NCBI GenBank assembly: GCA_903828565.1
Contig: CAIKMQ010000013.1
Coordinates: 19,096 to 83,095 of the forward strand
Origin: an uncultured Leptolinea sp.
GTDB taxonomy: Bacteria; Chloroflexota; Anaerolineae; Anaerolineales; Anaerolineaceae
DNA: 64,000 nucleotides
Reading direction: 5' to 3'
Part shown: positions 41,013-50,877 of the stretch, in pieces
How the letters are laid out: each line of letters begins with the position of its first letter
Numbering within the stretch: position 1 is the stretch's first letter
Made by a program: the position numbers and the translations under genes
The notes under the pieces: generated by a model
Databases searched by the model: none
The model's input: the letters and a program-made list of their open reading frames with translations, nothing else
What the model was told of the DNA's origin: nothing

Positions 41013-42737
41013 GTGAATCATGTGATGATCTCCGCCGATGGACTGTGCTTCCGGTATCCGGAACAGGCATCCAATACCCCCGATATCTTACAAGAAATCA
41101 CCTTTCATATCCAAAAGGGTGAATATATCGCCATTGTTGGAGGGAACGGATCTGGAAAATCAACACTGGTCAAATTGATCGACGGATTGCTGTTTCCTAC
41201 ATCCGGGCTATTAACTGTAAATGGCATTTCAGTGACGGGTGCAGCCAACCTGGCTGAGCTGCGAAAACAGATCGGGTTGATATTCCAGTTCCCTGAGGAC
41301 CAGATCGTTGCATCAACTGTGGAAGAAGATGTCGCCTTCGGGTTGGAAAACTATGGGGTTCCCACCGTGGAGATGCGCGCCCGCGTGCGGAAGATCCTGG
41401 AAGGATTCGATCTATGGGATTTGCGGGGACGGACCACCACAATGCTGTCTGGCGGACAGACCCAGCGGCTTGCATTGGCAGGCGTGCTTGCAATTGGGTC
41501 GGATTGCCTAATCTTTGACGAAGCTACATCCATGCTGGACCCTGCTGCCCGGAAAAACCTGATGGGGGTCATGAAAGGCCTCAATACTGAGGGTAAAACG
41601 ATCCTGCATGTAACCCATTCCATGGAAGAAGCTTATCAGGCAGACAGGGTGTTCGTCCTGAAACATGGCCAGTTGGTTTTTGACGGAACACCTTTCGATT
41701 TGTTCAACCAACATAATATTTCAAGCTGGAATCTGGAATATCCCGAGATCATACGATATTGCCAGATTTTCAAGCAGCTTGGACTAAGGTTGCCAGAAAA
41801 TCCCCGGTCTACTCATGAGCTGGTTCCATACCTGGCAGAACAATTGCGTCCAGTGAGGGTAAAAAAGGCTGTATCAAAGAGGAAAGCTACAGAACCGGTG
41901 ATTGAAGTATCCGGTTTGGCTTACACATATCTTGCGGGCACTCTCAAAGCTGTTCCTGCACTGTACCAGGTGGATGTGGAAATACCTGGCGAAACCGGGT
42001 ATGGTTTTGTGGGGAAAACCGGTTCAGGAAAATCCACTGTTTTACAGCATTTGAATGGATTATTCAACCCCCAACAGGGAATGGTGCGCATAGGAAACCA
42101 TGATCTAACAAAGCCTTACCAACTGGCGGATGTCGTTCGGACGGCAGGGCTGGTCATGCAAAATCCCGAAAGCCATTTCTTTGAATTCTATGTTGGTGAT
42201 GAGATTGCTTTCGGCCCGCGAAATATCGGCTATGAAGGCAGGTTGGTTGACAGGGTCTCCTGGGCGATGGGTCTGGTAGGCCTGGATTTTTTCGAATTCC
42301 GTGATAAACCGGTACATACCCTCAGCGGAGGACAAAAAAGAAAGGTTGCTTTAGCCTCGGTCCTGGCTATGAAACCTGAGATCCTGGTGCTGGATGAACC
42401 GACAGCCGGACTGGATCCCATTGCGCGGCAGGAAATCCTGAACAAGTTTACCGGGCTGGTAGATACCGGGTTGACGCTCGTAGTTTCATCCCATAACCTC
42501 GTAGACATAGTCACGCTGTCCGCAAACATGACGATTATGGATGCAGGCAGATCCACAGCGAGCGGGCGTACCAAAGATGTTCTCTGGGATAAGAATATGC
42601 TCCTGAATCATGGGATCGAGCCGCTGCCAATTTCCAGGCTTGGTCATGAGCTCGGCAAGGTAATGGAGGTGGAGTTCAATCCTATCGGTGAGATCTCAGA
42701 CCTACTTGCGCAGGTTGAGGGAGCCGGTCATGACTGA
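41013..42737 (+). CDS. ecfA: ECF transporter ATPase, two ABC domains in one polypeptide
   Basis: Two Walker A (GGNGSGKST, GKTGSGKST), two ABC signatures (MLSGGQTQRLALAGVLA, TLSGGQKRKVALASVLA). Confidence 0.93.
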   Translation: MNHVMISADGLCFRYPEQASNTPDILQEITFHIQKGEYIAIVGGNGSGKSTLVKLIDGLLFPTSGLLTVNGISVTGAANLAELRKQIGLIFQFPEDQIVASTVEEDVAFGLENYGVPTVEMRARVRKILEGFDLWDLRGRTTTMLSGGQTQRLALAGVLAIGSDCLIFDEATSMLDPAARKNLMGVMKGLNTEGKTILHVTHSMEEAYQADRVFVLKHGQLVFDGTPFDLFNQHNISSWNLEYPEIIRYCQIFKQLGLRLPENPRSTHELVPYLAEQLRPVRVKKAVSKRKATEPVIEVSGLAYTYLAGTLKAVPALYQVDVEIPGETGYGFVGKTGSGKSTVLQHLNGLFNPQQGMVRIGNHDLTKPYQLADVVRTAGLVMQNPESHFFEFYVGDEIAFGPRNIGYEGRLVDRVSWAMGLVGLDFFEFRDKPVHTLSGGQKRKVALASVLAMKPEILVLDEPTAGLDPIARQEILNKFTGLVDTGLTLVVSSHNLVDIVTLSANMTIMDAGRSTASGRTKDVLWDKNMLLNHGIEPLPISRLGHELGKVMEVEFNPIGEISDLLAQVEGAGHD

Positions 42738-43560
42738 ACAGTTTGAGTTCAGCCGATACCTGATCTTTCCAGAGTATTCCGAATCTGGAGCCTGGACGCA
42801 AAAACGAAACAGCGGATGGTTATTATTCAGCGTTTTTATATACTTTGCAGGAACGCTGCTTGCAAAAAACTGGGGGACCCTGCTGATCGGTATCATACTT
42901 TGCATTATCTTAAGTATCCTTGCCCGCATGGAGCTAAGGGCCAGTCTTCGTAACCTTCTTCGGACTTTACCGTTGTTGTTGATCATTGCTGTGATCAGCC
43001 TTTTCTCAAACCCGATTCTAGATACCAGCCCGCGAATATTCGAATGGTGGCTCATTAACATCACAAGATTGGACCTGGAGAACGCAGGGATGCTGATTTT
43101 GCGTTTCATTCTGCTTATGCAGATCATGGGTGTACTTACATCCAGCCTATCGATCACCCGGTTTATTCATGGATTGGAGAGTTTGCTGACACCGTTTACG
43201 TGGGTGGGGATCAGAGTGCACGATTTTGTGGTTTCGGTTGAAATCGCCATCCGCTATATCCCTTTGTTGACACAAACCGCGGAGCGCATAGCGAAGGCGC
43301 AAGCTTCGCGTGGAGCTGCCTGGGGTTCCAGGTCGGGGTCTCTGATCTCCCGGGTACGTCAAGTGTTTCCTGTGGTGTTGCCCATGTTTACCATCAGCTA
43401 TCAACGAGCGGATACGATCGCCATGGCAATGGATGCCCGCGGATTCGGCATAAAAGGAAAACGCAGCCAGTATGTTTCTGACCGCGTTCAAATGGTAGAT
43501 GCAATTCTTCCAGCAAGCATGCTGGCATACCTCTTATTGGTTCTTATCTATCCCTTTTAG
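42730..43560 (+). CDS. ecfT: ECF transporter transmembrane protein EcfT
   Basis: Multi-TM protein with ARG-like couplers (RIAKAQASRGAAW, IAMAMDARGFG); overlaps ecfA 3' end. Confidence 0.88.
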   Translation: MTEQFEFSRYLIFPEYSESGAWTQKRNSGWLLFSVFIYFAGTLLAKNWGTLLIGIILCIILSILARMELRASLRNLLRTLPLLLIIAVISLFSNPILDTSPRIFEWWLINITRLDLENAGMLILRFILLMQIMGVLTSSLSITRFIHGLESLLTPFTWVGIRVHDFVVSVEIAIRYIPLLTQTAERIAKAQASRGAAWGSRSGSLISRVRQVFPVVLPMFTISYQRADTIAMAMDARGFGIKGKRSQYVSDRVQMVDAILPASMLAYLLLVLIYPF

Positions 43561-44120
43561 TCGTTTAGGTTCGCCCCTGGCTTTCTTCTTAGATTGATCT
43601 GTTTTATGGCCGCAACAATAACAACTGTAGCAAAGGCGATAATACCAGCTTCAGGCAGACCGTTTGTGATCGCGATTGGATACAACACTGCCCAGGGGTA
43701 TATTCCGAGGCCGCCGATTGCTCCCAGTACCAGAATGGTATTGGTGATGCTGCCAAAGAACCCGGCCATAAAGATGGCAGGGATTTCCAGTTTTCCCAGC
43801 AGTTTGTAGATAATCCATGCAACTGGACCGATAAAGAGACGGGGGAGAACCGAAATGACAGGGTTGGTAAAGATTACATCACCTGGAGAAAGAGGTGCAA
43901 CCGCAGCTTTCACGAGGCTTGCTACACCGAATATCAAGCCGACACTGAATCCCACGACTGGCCCTTCTAGCACTGCTCCGATGATAGCGGGTAGGTGCAT
44001 GATTGTGATGGAAAAAACTCCCATTGGAATAAAACCAAAGGGTGTGATGGCCAGCACAATGGATATTGCTCCCAGGATTCCTGTAACCACGATTTTACGA
44101 GTTGAAGATGTTGTTGTCAT
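43557..44120 (-). CDS. ECF transporter S component (substrate unknown)
   Basis: Six-TM-like hydrophobic protein with FIPMGVFSITIMHLPAIIGAVLEGPVVGFSVGLIFGVASL pattern; adjacent to ecfAT. Confidence 0.78.
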   Translation of the reverse strand: MTTTSSTRKIVVTGILGAISIVLAITPFGFIPMGVFSITIMHLPAIIGAVLEGPVVGFSVGLIFGVASLVKAAVAPLSPGDVIFTNPVISVLPRLFIGPVAWIIYKLLGKLEIPAIFMAGFFGSITNTILVLGAIGGLGIYPWAVLYPIAITNGLPEAGIIAFATVVIVAAIKQINLRRKPGANLND

Positions 44121-44187
44121 ATTCGGCTCCTTGGTGTTAATCAATAGGAATAGCTCAATTATAAAACAGCGGCATTGAATTAAGGTA

Positions 44188-45048
44188 TCAACTGGACATC
44201 TGACGTTTTTCAAAAACTTGATTGATCCCTAATGCGGCAATTATCACCAGACCACCAATGAACAAATTGGTTAGGTTGGGTTGCTCATGGAAGAAAAGCA
44301 GGGATACTGTGATGGAAAGCGGGATTTTTAGGTTATTGAAGACTGCCAGTGCACCGGCATTGGTCCGTCTCGCGCCATAATTCCAGAGGAAGAAGCCAAA
44401 TCCACTGGCCAGTGCGCCCAGGTAAACGAGGTTCCACCACTGTGTGCTCGTAATGGTTACTTCATTCCATTTGACCAGGAACAATGCTATCGTCATGGCA
44501 CTCAGAACTCCGCCAGCGTATAAGATGGCGAAGATATTGCTGTCTTTGATTTTCGGGTGCTGCCGTAATGTATTTCGATAAAGAACTTGCCCGATCGCGA
44601 AACAGATATTAGAACCTTGAACAAAGAGGAACCCCGTAAGCAATCCGGGACGTGAAATATCAGAATACTTAATGATGGCAGTTCCTGTTACTGCAAGCAA
44701 AGCAGTAAGAATGTACACGCTATTCCAGCGTTTCTGTTGCAGGTTGTTGAAAAGTGCCACATAAAAAGGGGTGAAGATCGTAAATAACGCCACTTCAAAT
44801 GCTTTGAGAGTCTGGAAGGAGAAATTATAAAAAACGTACATTAATCCAAATTCGAGGGCACCGATTAATGCCAGTTGGATCGCTAGTTTTTGAGATATAT
44901 TGCGAATACGCAAGAATGGCAGAAAAACCAACAGGGCGATCGCCAGCCGGATGGTTGAAACCAGAGAAGGGTCAATTCCAGTTAGGTTCGTTTTGATCAA
45001 ACCGAATGAAAAAGCCCAGATGAGTGAAACGATCAGCAAATAGAGCAT
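44188..45048 (-). CDS. EamA/DMT family permease
   Basis: About 10 TM segments, two EamA-like halves. Confidence 0.85.
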   Translation of the reverse strand: MLYLLIVSLIWAFSFGLIKTNLTGIDPSLVSTIRLAIALLVFLPFLRIRNISQKLAIQLALIGALEFGLMYVFYNFSFQTLKAFEVALFTIFTPFYVALFNNLQQKRWNSVYILTALLAVTGTAIIKYSDISRPGLLTGFLFVQGSNICFAIGQVLYRNTLRQHPKIKDSNIFAILYAGGVLSAMTIALFLVKWNEVTITSTQWWNLVYLGALASGFGFFLWNYGARRTNAGALAVFNNLKIPLSITVSLLFFHEQPNLTNLFIGGLVIIAALGINQVFEKRQMSS

Positions 45049-45304
45049 AATATCCTCAGTTCATAGAAGAGACGCATAGTTTTATGCCGGAATTGTACCG
45101 CAGGAATACCCGGTTCCAATTAATTAAGACAGAATGAAGACAAAAACATGACATTAGCATGATATCTCTGCGTACCTGTTCTTGTGAACCGCTGAAAATA
45201 ACATGAGTGAATAAGCTTATACAAGTAGGCGCAGCACTGTCATTTTACTATGCGTAATACGATAATACGGACAATATATATCATAATAACAAAGGAATGA
45301 ACTA

Positions 45305-45910
45305 ATGACATACACCTTACCCGAACTGGGATATAGCTACAATGCACTGGAACCTGTGATCGATGCGCTGACCATGGAGATCCACCACTCAAAACACCAC
45401 GCAACTTACGTGACAAACCTGAATAATGCCCTCCAGGGAGCAGATAATCTGGCTGGGTTGGATGTTGATAAATTGATCACCCATCTGGATCAGGTGCCGG
45501 AAGGTATTCGTACAGCTGTGCGCAATAATGGCGGAGGGCATTCAAATCATACTCATTTCTGGCGATGGCTAAGCCCGGGAGGAGATAAAAAACCATCGGG
45601 TTCGCTTGTCCGTGAGATTGATGCTGCATTCGGTTCAATGGATGCCATGATGGAACAGTTCAATCAAGCTGCACTCTCACGATTTGGCTCAGGCTGGGCC
45701 TGGCTTGCACTAGATAGCACCGGAAAACTTGGCATCCTTTCAACCCCTAATCAGAATAGCCCGGTGATGGATGGGAAAAGACCCCTGTTAGGGCTGGATG
45801 TATGGGAGCACGCATATTACCTGAAATACCAGAACAGGCGGGTTGATTATGTGAAAGCTTATTGGAGTGTAGTGAATTGGAATTACGTGCAGGAACTATT
45901 CAAATCATAA
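45305..45910 (+). CDS. sodA: Fe/Mn superoxide dismutase
   Basis: [78 protein letters not shown]. Confidence 0.96.
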   Translation: MTYTLPELGYSYNALEPVIDALTMEIHHSKHHATYVTNLNNALQGADNLAGLDVDKLITHLDQVPEGIRTAVRNNGGGHSNHTHFWRWLSPGGDKKPSGSLVREIDAAFGSMDAMMEQFNQAALSRFGSGWAWLALDSTGKLGILSTPNQNSPVMDGKRPLLGLDVWEHAYYLKYQNRRVDYVKAYWSVVNWNYVQELFKS

Positions 45911-45922
45911 CCTGATGATTAC

Positions 45923-45949
45923 AAAAGCCGGGGCAGAAATTCCCCGGCT
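45923..45949 (-). terminator. Intrinsic terminator of the CDF gene
   Basis: AGCCGGGG-N8-CCCCGGCT, T-rich tail (TTTTGT) on minus strand. Confidence 0.75.
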
Positions 45950-46850
45950 ATGATTCACAAGGCATATTCTGGCAAATGCGTGATTCCAGCTGAACTGTTG
46001 AATGATCTATACCAAATTCCTCATGGAGAACTTGTGAGATCGTATGCAGGATAGTATGATTTTCTGATGGATCCGGTTGGTTTAGCACAACATGAACGCT
46101 AAGGGCTACATTGCCGGAGCAGATACTCCAGATATGCAGGTCATGTACCTGAGATACTCCCGGGATGCCTGAAATCGCTTGCAGCACATTTGCTGCGTGT
46201 ATATGCCCGGGTGTCCCTTCTAAAAGGATATGGGCGGCTTCCCGCGTTACCCTGTACGATCCTGAAAGTATGATGCAGCCAATGAGGATGCTGGCTGCTG
46301 GATCCAACCAGGCCAGCCCGGTGATCCGGATCATGATGGCGGCAACAATCACACCGATAGAAGAAATCGAATCACCGAGTACGTGCAGATACGCGCTGCG
46401 AAGGTTGATATCTTTCCTGGCATGTTCAGTTTGATGTTTTTCATGCCCGAGTATGAGTGCGACAAAGATATTGGCTGTCAACCCGATCAGTGCAATGATC
46501 AACATGGTACCGCTTTTCACCTCGACCGGGTGCAGGAAGCGCTGGATGGCTTCGTAAAAGATCCCGATGCCAATCGCGAAAAGGGTAATGCCGTTGACAA
46601 GGGCTGCCAGCACTTCGAGCCGGTGGTATCCGTAGGTGTGACGATGGTCAGCCGGAAGGGTTGATAACCTGAGAGCAAGATAGCTAATACCCAGAGCGAA
46701 TACATCCAGAAAAACATGCGCAGCATCAGAGAGCAGTGCCAGGCTGCGGGTGAAAATACCACCGATCAGCTCAGCGAGGAAGATTCCTAACGTCAATATC
46801 AGCGAAAATAAGAAGCTATTTAGTAAGGATCGGTTTTGATGGTCTTTCAT
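45948..46850 (-). CDS. Cation diffusion facilitator (CzcD-like)
   Basis: SLALLSDAAHVFLDVFALGISYLALRLS; HTYGYHRLEVLAALVNG; C-terminal cytoplasmic domain. Confidence 0.93.
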   Translation of the reverse strand: MKDHQNRSLLNSFLFSLILTLGIFLAELIGGIFTRSLALLSDAAHVFLDVFALGISYLALRLSTLPADHRHTYGYHRLEVLAALVNGITLFAIGIGIFYEAIQRFLHPVEVKSGTMLIIALIGLTANIFVALILGHEKHQTEHARKDINLRSAYLHVLGDSISSIGVIVAAIMIRITGLAWLDPAASILIGCIILSGSYRVTREAAHILLEGTPGHIHAANVLQAISGIPGVSQVHDLHIWSICSGNVALSVHVVLNQPDPSENHTILHTISQVLHEEFGIDHSTVQLESRICQNMPCES

Positions 46851-46872
46851 TAGAATATTCCTACTGGTAATG

Positions 46873-47133
46873 TTAACATAAAAAACCTCCGGGTATACGG
46901 AGGTATATAAGCGAACGAAACATTATAATTTTAAGAAGAAGCATGATCAGTAAGGTCAATCCGGTAGTGATCCAAAACAGAATGATAATGACAAGCCAAA
47001 GAAGGTCCCTGTAAAGATGTACCTTCCCGATCAACTCAACCAGGGCTTGTACGAAAGGAGACCGTGTGAGGATCTCAACGATCGCTCCCCAGATGTTCGC
47101 CTCCACCTTCCCGATCTTTCTTTGGATATTCAT
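46873..47133 (-). CDS. Small membrane protein (86 aa), ftsZ operon
   Basis: Amphipathic N-term plus hydrophobic DLLWLVIIILFWITTGLTLLIMLLLKIIMF; same strand and close spacing downstream of ftsZ. Confidence 0.6.
   Translation of the reverse strand: MNIQRKIGKVEANIWGAIVEILTRSPFVQALVELIGKVHLYRDLLWLVIIILFWITTGLTLLIMLLLKIIMFRSLIYLRIPGGFLC
46885..46904 (-). terminator. Intrinsic terminator embedded in the 3' coding end of the 86-aa ORF
   Basis: Minus strand ACCTCCG-TATACC-CGGAGGT followed by TTTTT. Confidence 0.75.
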
Positions 47134-47140
47134 GGCAGTT

Positions 47141-47362
47141 TTACTTTGAAGATGACATCTTCACAATCTTTCCGGTTTCACTGACAACAACCCGGACGAT
47201 CCGTTGAATGACAGTACCATTAGAAGCCTTACCGCTACCGCGGTAAATGAGAAGTGAATTTGCTCCACTTCCCACGGCCTGAACAGATGGCCTCGCATTA
47301 ACTACTTCCGGATATTTCGTATAGACTTGTCGGCTTACTTTCTCGATCAAATCAGCATCCAT
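47141..47362 (-). CDS. Small hypothetical protein (73 aa), TAATG-coupled to ftsZ
   Basis: ATG overlaps the ftsZ TAA (TAATG). Confidence 0.65.
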   Translation of the reverse strand: MDADLIEKVSRQVYTKYPEVVNARPSVQAVGSGANSLLIYRGSGKASNGTVIQRIVRVVVSETGKIVKMSSSK

Positions 47363-48546
47363 TATCCACCTCGGGTGTAATTACCATTCTCTTTTCTACG
47401 GCGCAGGAAAGCGGGCAGATCTACATCAGAAGGCATATCGGGAGTCAGAAAACGTTGCCCAACCCCTGAATCCTCATCTGAAAGGATGATTGTCTGAGGT
47501 TCGATCGGGGTATCCTGGATTGGTTCATTCTGGCGGGCTCGCGAAATGGAGAAGGGGGTCTCGTCAACCGCCGTTCCACCTAGGCCGGTGATCACAAGAA
47601 TAACCTCTGTCCGATCAAAGAAACGGTCATCCGTCATAAATCCGGGGATGATCTCACCGTGATTGCCTGTCAGTTCTTGCAGGTAGGACATGGCATCGGT
47701 GATCTCATGGAAGTTCATATCCGGTCCACAAGTAAAATTTGCTATGATCCCCCTGGCAGATTCAAGATTCACTTCATCCAGCAGCGGGTGATGCAATGCC
47801 TGGTCAATTGCTTTCCGGGCTTTATTTTGGCCTTCTCCCTGCCCCATGGATAGCAGGGAGCCACCACCCAGGAGCATGGTTTTGCGAATATGGGCAAAAT
47901 CCACATTGATCAACCCGGGCATAGTGATCAGTTCTGCAATGCCTTGCACGCCCTGACGGAGAACATCATCCGCTAGCCTGAAAGCCATTTCCATCGGCAA
48001 ATCCGGGGGAGCGACTTGCAGCAATTTATCATTCGGGACACTGATCAGAGTATCTGAATACTGACGTAATTTTATTATTCCCTCAGCAGAGTTGTTCTGT
48101 CGTTTTCCCATTTCAAAGGCGAAAGGAGTAGAAACAATACTGATCGTGACTGCTCCCAGGGCTCGCGCGATCTTAGCCGTGACATGAATTGCCCCGGTTC
48201 CGGTACCACCCCCCATACCGGCGGTAAGAAAGACCATATCTGCGCCTTCCAGAACCTGGGCGATCTCGCGCGCTGATTCCTCTGCGGCTGCTTCACCTAC
48301 CCGGGGATTACCGCCGGAGCCCAACCCGCGGGTGGACTTAGGGCCGAGCTGGATCTGAGTAGGCGCATGGCAGTTGACCAGTGCCTGGTGATCAGTATTG
48401 GCGCCGATAAAATCAACGCCGGGTATCCCCAGTTCCATCATGCGATTGATCGCATTGCATCCGCCGCCACCGAGGCCAATGACTTTCAACGATGGTTGGC
48501 GGGCATAGATAGGAGTGTGCTTGGTGCGGGTGTAATTACTGATCAT
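47362..48546 (-). CDS. ftsZ: FtsZ (divergent; T7-loop NVDFAH)
   Basis: [68 protein letters not shown]-terminal [19 protein letters not shown]. Confidence 0.9.
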   Translation of the reverse strand: MISNYTRTKHTPIYARQPSLKVIGLGGGGCNAINRMMELGIPGVDFIGANTDHQALVNCHAPTQIQLGPKSTRGLGSGGNPRVGEAAAEESAREIAQVLEGADMVFLTAGMGGGTGTGAIHVTAKIARALGAVTISIVSTPFAFEMGKRQNNSAEGIIKLRQYSDTLISVPNDKLLQVAPPDLPMEMAFRLADDVLRQGVQGIAELITMPGLINVDFAHIRKTMLLGGGSLLSMGQGEGQNKARKAIDQALHHPLLDEVNLESARGIIANFTCGPDMNFHEITDAMSYLQELTGNHGEIIPGFMTDDRFFDRTEVILVITGLGGTAVDETPFSISRARQNEPIQDTPIEPQTIILSDEDSGVGQRFLTPDMPSDVDLPAFLRRRKENGNYTRGG

Positions 48547-48550
48547 CGGG

Positions 48551-49855
48551 TCACCTCTCTGCTAATTGTGATGCAATTGTGATGCCATCGCCGGATATTC
48601 GATCAACCTGACACCCGGCATCGAAGAGTGGTTTTAGTGTTTCTTCGGAGAAAGCCTGCGGACCACCAACAACGGTTACCCGGACTGCCAGCGCAGCTTC
48701 CGATATAGAGAAACCGATCGTTGGTTGATATTTCTTTACAAAAGGACGGATCACATCAAGGTGCCACTCCGACACTCCCCATTCATAGAATGGTAGTAGA
48801 AGGTAGTGCCGCAATGGATGACCTGTTGATATAGCCGCATCTGTTCTAGGCATATCCACAGTTTTACGCGAGGTCAGCCAGCGCAAGACGCCTTTTTGGT
48901 GTTCATTGGCTTGCTGAGATGCGGAATAAAATGCTTTTGAAATGGAATTATCATCGGTACCTGGCACAAGGTGAAAAATGCACGCCATGATATTTTCAGG
49001 AACCGGCGGCAACTTATTTTCGACAGTTCCGGGAAGATTGACATCTTCACCATTCAATAGTTGAAATACAGGGATGTATTCTTTCAGCCTGGTAGAGCTA
49101 ATGGTAATCGCCCCGGCATGCACGAGCATCATGGGAAACACACGGTTCATTACAGCTTTGGATACTGCGTTGTACCAGTCAAAAATATAGAAGCCTAGAT
49201 GATCCTCATCCCTGGTGGATTTCTGATAGGGGCGCGCCCCCGGCCATCTTTCGGGTCCACCGGCACCCCATTTCAAGCCCTTGCTTGAAAACTCTGCCAC
49301 AGCAGTGAGCAGGAGATTATCCAGAAGCGCTGTCTGGTTTCTACGCTGGAGAGATTCCAGAGCAGCTTTGAGGAAACTTGTGTCCCAGTAGTCTCCCCCC
49401 GGTTGTAGCGGAGAAAACACCGGATGCAAGCCACACTCAATGGCAAGATTGGCAAGGGGTATGAAACGGTCCAGAAATCTTTCTACGAGATCTCCCTGAG
49501 CCCAGGCAGCAGCCGGCCAGGAGGATTTCACGTTTGGGCGGTCGTAGAGAATGATGTAATGAACACCCCATTTTGCATACTGGTCAAATAGCAATTTGAG
49601 ATCTGCCAGCGGCGGCATTGCCCCCAACTTTGGGGAAATATGGAGAACCGGTTCGATCTTGTGTTCCACCAGGGAATGGATAAAAGTTTCCGGGATCGCA
49701 CGACTGACGGGAGCGGTGAGAATAACCCAGCTGGAATTGAAACTCTCCATTTCAGGCAACCAAGTAGTAAGATCAGCTTCACGGTAATGAGTGGTATCTT
49801 CAAAATAATGAAAGCCGATGCGGGTATTTGCTGGAGGGAAAGTTTGAGCGCTCAT
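48551..49855 (-). CDS. Hypothetical protein, possible TIM-barrel/glycosidase-like fold, upstream of ftsZ
   Basis: 434-aa ORF with barrel-like pattern (VHYIILYDRPNV, LHPVFSPLQPGGDYWDTSFLK); no family confidently recognised. Confidence 0.6.
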   Translation of the reverse strand: MSAQTFPPANTRIGFHYFEDTTHYREADLTTWLPEMESFNSSWVILTAPVSRAIPETFIHSLVEHKIEPVLHISPKLGAMPPLADLKLLFDQYAKWGVHYIILYDRPNVKSSWPAAAWAQGDLVERFLDRFIPLANLAIECGLHPVFSPLQPGGDYWDTSFLKAALESLQRRNQTALLDNLLLTAVAEFSSKGLKWGAGGPERWPGARPYQKSTRDEDHLGFYIFDWYNAVSKAVMNRVFPMMLVHAGAITISSTRLKEYIPVFQLLNGEDVNLPGTVENKLPPVPENIMACIFHLVPGTDDNSISKAFYSASQQANEHQKGVLRWLTSRKTVDMPRTDAAISTGHPLRHYLLLPFYEWGVSEWHLDVIRPFVKKYQPTIGFSISEAALAVRVTVVGGPQAFSEETLKPLFDAGCQVDRISGDGITIASQLAER

Positions 49856-49922
49856 ATGTTCCTCAGAGGATTTCGATTGACAATTTGATGCAAGTTATTT
49901 GCCAGAGACTGGATCCTGCTTC

Positions 49923-49931
49923 TGCTATAAT
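49923..49931 (+). promoter_or_regulatory. Extended -10 element TGCTATAAT 7 nt before the epimerase ATG
   Basis: TGCTATAAT at 49923-49931, ATG at 49939. Confidence 0.5.
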
Positions 49932-49938
49932 TGCGGGC

Positions 49939-50877
49939 ATGATATTGATCACCGGTTCAACCGGTTTTGTGGGGCAGGTATTAGCCAGCCAGCTGATAAG
50001 ACAGGGCAATCAACTGAGATTATTGATCCTGCCATCTTCATATACACCACGGGTTCCAAAAAGCCTACCCATGGATGTTGTGATTGCCAGCCTCAATGAT
50101 ATGGCTGGGATCAGAGCTGCCATGAATGGGGTGGACACGGTCATACACCTCGTAGGTGGAGAAAACCGGGGCAGCAAGACCGATCTATTGCGGGTAGATG
50201 CAGAATCTGCCCGGGTAATCAGCCAGGCAGCCCGCGAAACAGGGGTGAAACAATTCATTTACCTGAGCCATCTTGGAGCGGACAGGGCTTCAGCATACCC
50301 GGTGATGAAAACGAAAGGGCTAGCTGAAAGCCATATCCGGGCAAGTGGGGTTCCATACACCATTATTCGGTCTGGCATGATCTACGGACCCTCCGATCAT
50401 TTGACTACTGGACTGAGCCGATTATTAAAGGTGATCCCATTCATATTTTTATTGCCGGGGGATGGTAATTCTCTCCTTCAACCGATCTGGGTGGAAGACC
50501 TGGTAGCCTGCCTGATATCCTGTATTGGGGAAAAGGATAGAATGGATCGTATACTGGAAATTGGGGGGGACCAATACCTGAGCATTACTGAGATAACCCG
50601 GTATATTCAGCATCAAATCAATTCCCACCAGCGGCTTGTTTTTGTTCACCCGGCAATTTTACGTCTAGCAACAGTCTTTCTGGAACATGCCTTTCCGAAA
50701 TTCCCCGTCTCCACATTTTGGCTGGATTATCTTGCCGTGGATAGAACCTGTGCGATCGATTCATTACCTGTTGGTTTTGGTATTTTACCGGTCAGATTTT
50801 CTGAAAGGATCAGCTATTTGCGTGGGGTGAATACACCATCGCTTCTTCAGCTATTCATGAATCGTAATGGGAAATAA
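49939..50877 (+). CDS. NAD(P)-dependent epimerase/dehydratase (NDUFA9-like atypical SDR)
   Basis: MILITGSTGFVGQVLASQLIRQG; GVDTVIHLVGGENRGSK; FIYLSHLGADRASAYPVMKTKGLAESHIRASGVPYTIIRSGMIYG. Longer ORF from 49828 likely over-extended. Confidence 0.88.
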   Translation: MILITGSTGFVGQVLASQLIRQGNQLRLLILPSSYTPRVPKSLPMDVVIASLNDMAGIRAAMNGVDTVIHLVGGENRGSKTDLLRVDAESARVISQAARETGVKQFIYLSHLGADRASAYPVMKTKGLAESHIRASGVPYTIIRSGMIYGPSDHLTTGLSRLLKVIPFIFLLPGDGNSLLQPIWVEDLVACLISCIGEKDRMDRILEIGGDQYLSITEITRYIQHQINSHQRLVFVHPAILRLATVFLEHAFPKFPVSTFWLDYLAVDRTCAIDSLPVGFGILPVRFSERISYLRGVNTPSLLQLFMNRNGK

